A stretch of 6,654 bases of DNA from DASTCC01 sp035711465 (GTDB lineage: Bacteria; Acidobacteriota; Vicinamibacteria; Vicinamibacterales; SCN-69-37), in the NCBI GenBank assembly GCA_035711465.1, contig DASTCC010000419.1, positions 1 to 6,654 on the forward strand. Reading direction: 5' to 3'. The notes below the pieces were generated by a model. It worked only from the letters and a program-made list of their open reading frames with translations, ran no database searches and had not been told where the DNA came from. Both the position numbers and the translations under genes were made by a program. Each line of letters begins with the position of its first letter. Positions within the stretch are counted from its first letter, which is position 1. Below, piece by piece: positions 1-6,028 of this stretch.

Positions 1-2
1 CG

Positions 3-22
3 CCCGAACACCCGATTCCCGA

Positions 23-24
<2 letters not shown>
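3..24 (-). repeat. 7-nt-period repeat at the sod 3' end
   Basis: Read on the minus strand, the unit AATCGGG occurs twice in tandem (24-18 and 17-11) and is followed by the 8-nt variant TGTTCGGG (10-3). The sod stop codon TAA (25-23) overlaps the start of the tract. The tract is cut by the window edge, so its full length is unknown. The 7-nt period matches the tracts at 644-678 and 1972-2068. Confidence 0.5.
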
Positions 25-622
<598 letters not shown>

Positions 623-643
623 GACGGCTCCTCCGGAGGGCGT

Positions 644-678
644 GACTGGGGTCTGAGGACTCGGGATCCCGGACCTCG
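644..678. repeat. Degenerate 7-nt tandem repeat, nadA-sod gap
   Basis: Five consecutive heptads fill most of the 63-nt gap between sod and nadA. On the plus strand they are GACTGGG (644-650), GTCTGAG (651-657), GACTCGG (658-664), GATCCCG (665-671) and GACCTCG (672-678), sharing roughly G-A/T-C/T at positions 1-3 and usually G at position 7. A 10-bp palindrome CGGGATCCCG (662-671) is embedded. No T tract follows, so it is not a recognisable intrinsic terminator. Confidence 0.5.
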
Positions 679-685
679 AATCAGT

Positions 686-1825
686 TTACTTCGCCGCCGT
701 CAGCGCCAGCATGCGATCCAGCGCAACTTTCGCAAAGCCCTTGGTGGGTTCCGGCACGGTGATGCGGTTGTAGACCTCGCCGTCGACGAGCCCGTCGAGC
801 ACCCAGAGCAGATGGTTCGGCGAGACGCGGAACATCGTCGAGCACAGGCAGCCGAGCGCTTCGAGCGACATCACCGTCCGTGACGGCGCCAGCGTCTGCG
901 CGAGGCGGTTGACGAGGTGGATCTCCGTGCCAACGGCCCAGACCGATCCCTCCGGGCTGTTGGTAATCGTCCTGATGATGTATTCGGTCGAGCCGCAGTC
1001 GTCGGCGGCCTCGACGACGTCGAACGTGCACTCGGGGTGGACGATGACGCGCCCGGCGGGATGGGCGCGGCGGAACTGCTCGATGTGCTTCACGCTGAAG
1101 CGCGTGTGCACGCTGCAGTGGCCCTTCCAGAGGATGAGCTTCGCGCGGTCGAGCGCGGCGCGGGACACGCCGCCGAACGGCAGATCGGGATCCCAGAGCA
1201 CCATCTCGTCGAGCGGGACGCCCATCTTGTAGGCGGTGTTGCGGCCGAGGTGCTGGTCGGGCAGCATCAGCAGCTTCTCACCGCGCTGCCACGCCCACGC
1301 CATCACCTTCGACGCGTTGCTCGACGTGCAGACGATGCCGCCGTGTTCGCCGCAGAAGCCTTTGATGGCCGCCGTCGAGTTGATGTAGGTCACCGGCACG
1401 ACGGACGTCGCGCCCATCGTCTGCAGCTCCTGCCAGCAGACTTCGAGTTGATCGATCGCGGCCATGTCGGCCATCGAGCAGCCGGCGGCGAGATCCGGCA
1501 GGATGACCTGCTGATGCGGGGCGCCGAGGATGTTCGCGCTCTCGGCCATGAAGTGGACGCCGCAGAAGATGACGTAGTCGGCGGCGCGCTGGGCGGCGGC
1601 CAGCTGCGAGAGCTTGAGCGAATCGCCGGTGAAGTCGGCGAACTTGATCACCTCGTCGCGCTGGTAGTGATGGCCGAGGATCACCAGCCGGTCGCCGAGC
1701 GCGGCGCGCGCGGCGGCGATGCGGACGTCCATCTCGGCGTCCGGCAGGCGCAGGTACGCGGTGGGCAGCGCCTGTCGTTCGGAGAGGCGGGTCTTCTCGT
1801 ACTCGGTCAGGACCTGAATCTGCAT
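686..1825 (-). CDS. nadA: Quinolinate synthase NadA
   Basis: Condenses iminoaspartate with dihydroxyacetone phosphate to quinolinate, the precursor of the NAD pyridine ring; cytosolic and dependent on a 4Fe-4S cluster. From the ATG at 1825 the protein is 379 aa. Family signatures run in order: GHHYQRDE (about 51-58), CGVHFMAESA, AAGCSMADM (C116), TYINSTAAIKG, VCTSSNA, PDQHLGRN, GHCSVHTRF (C237), HPECTFDVVEAAD, GSTEYII and CLCSTMFR (C326/C328). C116, C237 and probably C328 are the cluster ligands. An in-frame TTG at 1864 would add 13 residues, but the first six added codons are AT-rich at the third position, unlike the rest of the gene, and GGAG sits only 1 nt from it. I therefore prefer the ATG, although its SD is weak. 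No nadB or nadC is in the window. Confidence 0.96.
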   Translation of the reverse strand: MQIQVLTEYEKTRLSERQALPTAYLRLPDAEMDVRIAAARAALGDRLVILGHHYQRDEVIKFADFTGDSLKLSQLAAAQRAADYVIFCGVHFMAESANILGAPHQQVILPDLAAGCSMADMAAIDQLEVCWQELQTMGATSVVPVTYINSTAAIKGFCGEHGGIVCTSSNASKVMAWAWQRGEKLLMLPDQHLGRNTAYKMGVPLDEMVLWDPDLPFGGVSRAALDRAKLILWKGHCSVHTRFSVKHIEQFRRAHPAGRVIVHPECTFDVVEAADDCGSTEYIIRTITNSPEGSVWAVGTEIHLVNRLAQTLAPSRTVMSLEALGCLCSTMFRVSPNHLLWVLDGLVDGEVYNRITVPEPTKGFAKVALDRMLALTAAK

Positions 1826-1876
1826 TGCGCGTCGCGGATCCGCCGCTTGTGAAATTTTTCTCAATCTCCAGACGTG

Positions 1877-1937
1877 AAAAAGGCCAAATCCTGCTCGGGC
1901 CCGAAAGCCCCCGGCTATCGCCGGGCCAGGACTTGAC
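1877..1937 (-). terminator. Three-way-junction hairpin with U5 tract before nadA
   Basis: Read on the minus strand, an 11-bp helix pairs GTCAAGTCCTG (1937-1927) with CAGGATTTGGC (1893-1883), including two G-U wobbles. It encloses two hairpins: CCCGGC/GCCGGG with loop GATA (1925-1910), and a GGC/GCC-type stem with a UUUCGG-like loop (about 1909-1898). One base later comes TTTTT (1881-1877). It could be the intrinsic terminator of yjbQ-mqnE, whose last stop is at 2048. It could instead be an attenuator or ligand-sensing leader of nadA, whose only promoter-like sequence lies upstream of it. I could not match the conserved bases of the known acidobacterial nadA (NAD+-I) riboswitch. Confidence 0.55.
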
Positions 1938-1944
1938 TAGGGCG

Positions 1945-1973
1945 ATTGTATCAAAGGCGGGAGTCGTTGTCGT
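1945..1973 (-). promoter_or_regulatory. Candidate sigma70-type promoter for nadA
   Basis: On the minus strand, ACGACA (1973-1968, 4/6 match to TTGACA) and TACAAT (1950-1945, 5/6 match to TATAAT) are separated by exactly 17 nt. Transcription would start near 1938, at the 5' foot of the structured element, giving a leader of about 110 nt. This is motif matching only. Confidence 0.4.
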
Positions 1974-2068
1974 GCTGACTGCTAGGTGCGGCGTGCTGAG
2001 TGCCCGTCCGAACCCGGAACCCGGACCCCGCACCCCGCACCCAGCACCTAGCACCCAGCACTCAGCAC
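1972..2068. repeat. Head-to-head 7-nt tandem repeat array
   Basis: On the minus strand nine heptads run without gaps from 2068 to 2006. They drift stepwise from GTGCTGA and GTGCTGG through GTGCTAG and GTGCGGG to GTCCGGG, TTCCGGG and TTCGGAC. On the plus strand about five heptads of the same family (GTGCTGA, CTGCTAG, GTGCGGC, GTGCTGA, GTGCCCG) run from 1972 to 2006, so the two halves meet head to head. Perfect inverted pairs include GTGCTGAGTGC (1993-2003) with 2058-2068, and TGCTAGGTGC (1980-1989) with 2044-2053. The mqnE stop codon (2050-2048) lies inside, so the last residues of MqnE are encoded by repeat. Confidence 0.75.
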
Positions 2069-3127
2069 CGGCCGGTACAGCGTGTCCCGCTCCCGCGGCT
2101 CACGCCCCGCCGTGCGGATCAGCCGCTCGATATCCGCCGTCGTCAGCGTCACCGGCGTCTTCGATCCGGCCATGTGGTAGATGCGCTCTTCCTGGACCGT
2201 GCCGTCGAGGTCGTCGGCGCCGTACCAGAGCGCCAGCTGCGCCACTTCGACGCCGGTCGCGATCCAGAACGCCTTGACGTGATCGAAGTTGTCGAGCATC
2301 AGCCGCGACACCGCGATCGTGCGCAGCGTATCGCTCGCCGACGGCGCCGGCAGCTTGCGCATCTGGTTGTTGTCGGGATGGAACGCCAGCGGGATGAACG
2401 CCTGGAAGCCGCCGGTCTCGTCCTGCAGCGCCCGCGCCCGCAGCATGTGATCGACCCGCTCGGCCATCGTCTCGATGTGCCCGTAGAGCATCGTCACGTT
2501 GGTCTTCATGCCGAGCCGGTGGGCGAGGCGATGGATCGACAGATAGCGATCGGCATCCGCCTTGTCGTGACAGATCTTGCGGCGCACGCGTTCGGCGAAG
2601 ATCTCGGCGCCGCCCCCGGGGAGCGAGTCGAGGCCCGCGGTCATCAGCTCGCGAAGCACCTGCTCGTCGGTCATCCCGTAGGTGTCGGCGAAGAACGCGA
2701 TCTCGACCGCGGTGAAGCACTTCAACAGCACCTCGGGCCGGATCGCCTTCAAGCCTCGCAGCATGTCCGTGTAATACGAGAACGGCAGATCCGGGTGCAG
2801 GCCGTTGACGACGTGGACTTCGGTGAGCGGCTGGTGGGCGCGCTGCCGGAGCTTGTCGAAGATCTGCTCGAGCGACATCGTGTAGGCCTCGGCGTCGCCG
2901 GGCCGGAGCCGCGCGAACGAGCAGAACAGGCAGCTCGCGACGCAGACGTTGGTCGCTTCGAGCCGCAGGTTGAAGTTGTAGTAGGTCGTCGCGCCGTGAC
3001 GCCGCTCGCGCTCGCGGTTGGCGAGGCGGCCGACGGCGTGCAGATCCGGATGCGCGAACAGGCGCTCGCCCTCCTCTTGCGTCAGCCGCTCGCCGGCCCG
3101 GAGCTTGGCGTCGATGGCGTCGAGCAC
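2048..3127 (-). CDS. mqnE: Aminofutalosine synthase MqnE (radical SAM)
   Basis: Radical-SAM enzyme of the futalosine menaquinone pathway. It joins 3-[(1-carboxyvinyl)oxy]benzoate to the adenosyl group of SAM, giving 6-amino-6-deoxyfutalosine. The 359-aa protein has the cluster motif CVASCLFC (C62, C66, C69; CX3CX2C) after TYYNFNLRLEATN. Further MqnE-typical blocks are HVVNGLHPDLPF, FTAVEI, AGLDSLPGGGAEIFAERVR, KTNVTMLYGHIET, LQDETGGFQAFIPLAFHP, RTIAVSRLMLDNF, GADDLDGT and EERIYHMAG. These separate it from the paralogue MqnC. The start is GTG at 3127, sharing one base with the yjbQ stop (TAGTG), with AGGGGA as SD about 8 nt upstream. The reading frame stays open further upstream, but that part is Arg/Ala-rich and opposes the yjbQ frame. 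The C-terminal residues after DTLYRP come from the intergenic heptad repeat. Other mqn genes are not in the window. Confidence 0.95.
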   Translation of the reverse strand: MLDAIDAKLRAGERLTQEEGERLFAHPDLHAVGRLANRERERRHGATTYYNFNLRLEATNVCVASCLFCSFARLRPGDAEAYTMSLEQIFDKLRQRAHQPLTEVHVVNGLHPDLPFSYYTDMLRGLKAIRPEVLLKCFTAVEIAFFADTYGMTDEQVLRELMTAGLDSLPGGGAEIFAERVRRKICHDKADADRYLSIHRLAHRLGMKTNVTMLYGHIETMAERVDHMLRARALQDETGGFQAFIPLAFHPDNNQMRKLPAPSASDTLRTIAVSRLMLDNFDHVKAFWIATGVEVAQLALWYGADDLDGTVQEERIYHMAGSKTPVTLTTADIERLIRTAGREPRERDTLYRPVLSAGC

Positions 3128-3627
3128 TATTCGATCCCCTGCACCTGCACGCGCAGCGATCGCACGCGCGGCCCGTCGAGCTCGCACATGAGCACGCGCT
3201 GCCAGGTGCCGAGCACGACTTCGCCGCCGCTCACCTGCAGCGTCAGCGAGTGACCCAGCAGGAGCGCGCGCAGATGCGAGTCGGCGTTCATGCGATCGCA
3301 GTCGGAATGGGCCGGGTCGTTGTGCCGCCACGGGCCGTCGGCCGGCACGATGCGCGCGAGATAGCTCTGGATGTCGTCGAGGAGCGCGTGCTGGTACTCG
3401 TTGAGGAACAGCGTGCACGTCGTGTGCATCGAGAACACGTGGACGAGGCCTTCGCGGATGCCGAGCTTGCGCACGAGCGTCATCACCCGTTCGGTGAGAT
3501 CGACGATCTCCGTGCGCGTGCGGGTCTCGATGGTGAACGTCTCGCCGCGGATCTGGAAGGCGCCGGAGACGGAGGTGGCCTGGGCGACGGGCTGCTCGCG
3601 AACAGTCGCCGTCGATCGCTTGCTCAT
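3127..3627 (-). CDS. yjbQ: YjbQ / UPF0047 family protein
   Basis: Small single-domain protein of 166 aa. Members of the family have been reported to have weak thiamine-phosphate synthase activity, and databases label them secondary thiamine-phosphate synthase enzyme; the physiological role is unsettled. Family blocks are visible: VFSMHTTCTLFLNE (about 64-77), DDIQSYL (84-90), WRHND (100-104), DRMNADSHLRALLLG (111-125), GEVVLGTWQRV (135-145) and CELDGPRVRSLRV (148-160). The conserved H68, H102, N114 and H118 are all present. About 20 N-terminal residues precede the conserved domain. The ATG at 3627 has AGGA 4-5 nt upstream. It is translationally coupled to mqnE through TAGTG, so a role near menaquinone or radical-SAM metabolism is possible but only inferred. 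I found no convincing promoter upstream of it. Confidence 0.93.
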   Translation of the reverse strand: MSKRSTATVREQPVAQATSVSGAFQIRGETFTIETRTRTEIVDLTERVMTLVRKLGIREGLVHVFSMHTTCTLFLNEYQHALLDDIQSYLARIVPADGPWRHNDPAHSDCDRMNADSHLRALLLGHSLTLQVSGGEVVLGTWQRVLMCELDGPRVRSLRVQVQGIE

Positions 3628-3691
3628 GCAGTCCTCATGCGGGGCGCCAAACGCCAGGATTCAAGCTCTGACCCCAAAAATCCGGGCAATT

Positions 3692-3706
3692 TTGACATGC
3701 TATACT
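3692..3706 (+). promoter_or_regulatory. Candidate promoter of the cobalamin-uptake operon
   Basis: TTGACATGCTATACT contains a perfect -35-like TTGACA (3692-3697) and an extended -10 (TGC plus TATACT, 3698-3706). The two are only 3 nt apart, so they cannot serve as one standard -35/-10 pair. The extended -10 alone predicts a start near 3712, slightly inside the 5' strand of riboswitch P1, so the true start may be a few bases upstream. The position directly before the aptamer is its main support. Confidence 0.4.
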
Positions 3707-3938
3707 CCGGTCAGACAACTGACGCTCGCCCGGCGGCCACGGGAAGTGGGTGCAAATCCCACACGGTGCCGCCACTGTCAGCGGGGAGCCGTCGTTCCAT
3801 TTTCGGCCGCGCCTCCGATCACCACCGCGCGCGCCGATCGCCACTGTGTCACCTGGCGGCAGCCATCGAGGCCGCACAGCGCACGGGAAGGCGGGAGCGT
3901 CCGGCGACGATCCGCGAGTCAGGATACCTGGTCACCGG
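3707..3938 (+). promoter_or_regulatory. Cobalamin riboswitch
   Basis: A cis-acting RNA that binds a B12 coenzyme and controls the downstream uptake operon. Family hallmarks are present in order. The core GGGAAGTGGGTGCAAATCCC begins at 3741, with hairpin GTGGG/CCCAC (3746-3750 with 3758-3762). GCCGCCACTGT follows at 3768-3778. The 3' B12 box is AGTCAGGATACCTG (3917-3930). The core is enclosed by GGCGGC/GCCGCC (3732-3737 with 3768-3773) and by CTGAC/GTCAG (3719-3723 with 3777-3781). A closing P1 pairs CCGGT (3707-3711) with ACCGG (3934-3938). The peripheral arm (about 3790-3913) contains the usual GGGAAGGCG-type segment before the B12 box. Outer limits are approximate. It implies that the following receptor and ATPase genes are turned off when B12 is plentiful. 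Confidence 0.93.
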
Positions 3939-4000
3939 GCCGTCCTTCCGCCCGCGCCACGCGCGCGGGATCGGCGCGATCGCACGCCGAAGGAGCTCTC
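3939..4000 (+). promoter_or_regulatory. Riboswitch expression platform with anti-SD helix
   Basis: TCCTTC (3943-3948), five bases after the aptamer, is the exact complement of GAAGGA (3989-3994) in the receptor's SD. Between them lie two perfect hairpins: CCCGCGC/GCGCGGG (3951-3957 with 3963-3969) and TCGGCG/CGCCGA (3971-3976 with 3985-3990, which competes for two bases with the anti-SD pairing). No U tract is present. This suggests translational control by SD masking rather than transcription termination. Confidence 0.6.
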
Positions 4001-6028
4001 GTGACCCGCTGCCTCAGCGGCCGATTCGGCCGTCGTCTTCTCTTCCCGATTTTCGTCATCGCCGCGCTCGCGCTCGACGCGCGTCCTGCGTCCGCAGACA
4101 CGCTTCGCGGCCGCGTCGCCGACCCGCAGGGCCGGCCGGTCGCCGGCGCGATGGTCGTCGTCGCGCACACGGTGACGCGCGACACCGGCGAGTACGGACC
4201 GATCGTGCTGCCCGCCGGCGACTACGATCTGACCGTCTCCGCGCCGGGTCTGCGATCGGCGCCGCAGCGGATCTCGATCGAGGCGAGCCGCGCGCTCGAG
4301 CGCAACGTCACGGTCGAGCTCAGCGCCGTGAGCGAGACGGTGGTCGTGTCGGCCGCCCAGGTCGAGACGCCGCTGTCGCAGGCGACGTCGAGCGTCACCG
4401 TCATCGACCGCGCCACCATCGACACGCGTCAGGCCGAGACGGTCTCCAGCCTGGTCGGCCTCGTGCCCGGTTTCCACGTCGTGCAGTCGGGCGGCCGCGG
4501 CGCGGTGACGTCCTTCTTCCCGCGCGGCGGCGTCGAGGGCGGCGGCTACGGCACCTGGCGCGTGGACGGATCGACGACCGGATCGCTCGGGCCATGGAGC
4601 TGGGGGGCCTCGGTCGATTACCTGACGACCGACGGCGACACGCGAGAGGTTCCCGACCTTGGCACGCGCGTCTCGAACGACGACTACATGCGCACCGCGG
4701 GCGCGGCCAGCGTCGGCTGGTCGGATCGACCATCGCGGCGGCTTCGCGTCGATTTCCGTCAGTCGCACGACGAGCGCGGTTTCCCCGGGCCGTACGGCTC
4801 GGATCCCGAGAATCTCTACGAAGGCATCGACACGATCTCGCGCGGCGAGAACGACACGACGTCGATCGGCGTGTCCACCTCGATCCAGTCGCACGCGCGC
4901 TTGCGCCACGCCGGATCGTTTTCGTGGAGCCGCGCGCCGCGCGAGTTCACCAGCCCGTTCGGCGAATCCGACGACGAGACGCGGCGCGTGACCGGGCGGT
5001 ATCAGCTCGACGTCGACGGCCTGCCGATGGGGCTCTCGGCGGGCGTCGAAGTGCTCGCCGAACAGGCGGACAACACCTTCATCACCGGCGAGCTGTTCCA
5101 GCCCGTGCCGGTCGAGCGCTTCGTCACCGGCTGGTTCGCGGAGTCGCGCTTCACGCTCGGATCGCGCGGCGCGTTGAACGCCGGGCTGCGGCTGGAACGG
5201 ATCGCTCGGCGCGCGCTCGAAGCGAGCGGCAACCGGCCGGAGTTCGACGAAGACGTCGTCTGGTCCGCCAACCCGCGAGTCGCCGCTATCTGGTTCCTGC
5301 GGCCGTCGACCGACGACGGCTGGACGCGCCTGCGCGTCAGCGGCGGCACCGGCATCAAACCGCCGACGGCATTCGAGATCGCGTTCACCGACAATCCCGG
5401 GTTGAAGCCGGAGCGCAGCCGCAGCGTCGACGCCGGGATCGAGCACGCGTTTGCGAAGTCGGCGGCGGTCGTCGACGTCACCTGGTTCTACAACCGCTAC
5501 GACGATCTGATCGTCACCGTCGGCTCGTCGTTCGCCGGCGCCAGCCGTTACCGCACCGACAACATCTCGAATGCGCGCGCACAGGGACTCGAGACCGGCG
5601 GCACCTGGCGATCGCCCTGGGGCGTCCAGGCACGCCTCGCCTGGACCTGGCTCGACACCGAGATCCTCGGCGTCGACGATTTCCCCACGGAAGCGCCGTC
5701 GCCGTACGTCGTCGGCGAGTCGCTGATCCGGCGTCCGAACCACCGCGTCTCGCTCGACGTCCAGTGGACGTCGGAGCGCGCGACCGCGTTCGTCGGCATC
5801 GTCGGCCGCGGCAGCATGCGCGACATCGAGCCGAATTTCGCGGCGACCGTGTACGACAACCCGGGATTCACGACCGTCGACATCGGCGGATCGTGGCGCG
5901 TCGGGCGCGGCCTCGAGGTCACGGCCCGGGTGACGAACCTGTTCGATCGCGACTACGAGGAGGCGCTGGGCTTTCCGGCGCTCGGCCGCTCGGCCATGGT
6001 CGGCCTGCGTGTTGGTACAGGTCGCTGA
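4001..6028 (+). CDS. TonB-dependent receptor, BtuB-like, plug-truncated
   Basis: Predicted outer-membrane receptor for cobalamin or a related corrinoid; the substrate is inferred from the riboswitch and the following ATPase. Start GTG 4001 has SD GAAGGAG (3989-3995) with 5-nt spacing; product 675 aa. A signal peptide covers about 1-32 (basic start, hydrophobic 13-25, cleavage after ASA). A carboxypeptidase-regulatory-like Ig domain follows (about 34-107), then a TonB-box-like ETVVVSA (112-118). The first half of a plug (about 118-177, ending SFFPRGG) jumps straight into the early barrel (EGGGYGTWR, 179-187). The usual plug stretch with its DG turn and conserved ERIEVVRGP...YG..AIGGV segment is absent. 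The barrel otherwise looks complete, with GTGIKPPTAFEIAF (about 450) and the C-terminal TNLFDRDYEEALGFPALGRS. The reading frame is intact. It could be a natural variant, a decaying gene or an assembly error. Confidence 0.88.
   Translation: MTRCLSGRFGRRLLFPIFVIAALALDARPASADTLRGRVADPQGRPVAGAMVVVAHTVTRDTGEYGPIVLPAGDYDLTVSAPGLRSAPQRISIEASRALERNVTVELSAVSETVVVSAAQVETPLSQATSSVTVIDRATIDTRQAETVSSLVGLVPGFHVVQSGGRGAVTSFFPRGGVEGGGYGTWRVDGSTTGSLGPWSWGASVDYLTTDGDTREVPDLGTRVSNDDYMRTAGAASVGWSDRPSRRLRVDFRQSHDERGFPGPYGSDPENLYEGIDTISRGENDTTSIGVSTSIQSHARLRHAGSFSWSRAPREFTSPFGESDDETRRVTGRYQLDVDGLPMGLSAGVEVLAEQADNTFITGELFQPVPVERFVTGWFAESRFTLGSRGALNAGLRLERIARRALEASGNRPEFDEDVVWSANPRVAAIWFLRPSTDDGWTRLRVSGGTGIKPPTAFEIAFTDNPGLKPERSRSVDAGIEHAFAKSAAVVDVTWFYNRYDDLIVTVGSSFAGASRYRTDNISNARAQGLETGGTWRSPWGVQARLAWTWLDTEILGVDDFPTEAPSPYVVGESLIRRPNHRVSLDVQWTSERATAFVGIVGRGSMRDIEPNFAATVYDNPGFTTVDIGGSWRVGRGLEVTARVTNLFDRDYEEALGFPALGRSAMVGLRVGTGR

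Noticed and set aside
655..677. Intrinsic terminator between nadA and sod
   Set aside because: The palindrome CGGGATCCCG is short and no T tract follows on either strand.
917..1852. Plus-strand open frame opposite nadA
   Set aside because: Arg/Asp/Val/Ala-rich shadow with no recognisable motif.
1972..2068. CRISPR-like array
   Set aside because: Units are 7 nt, contiguous and drifting, without repeat-spacer structure or cas genes.
3128..3418. N-terminal extension of mqnE upstream of GTG 3127
   Set aside because: It would overlap nearly 300 nt of yjbQ in another frame, and the residues are Arg/Ala-rich without family similarity; MqnE homology begins near the GTG.
3628..3720. Minus-strand promoter for yjbQ
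   Set aside because: I found no -35/-10 pair with acceptable match and spacing, so none is annotated.
3371..4000. Upstream extension of the receptor reading frame
   Set aside because: It would translate through the cobalamin riboswitch; the signal peptide and strong SD place the start at GTG 4001.
3932..5743. 603-codon minus-strand open frame opposite the receptor
   Set aside because: Arg/Asp/Val-rich composition with no domain motif and no good start; explained as the antisense shadow of the receptor's GC-biased third positions.
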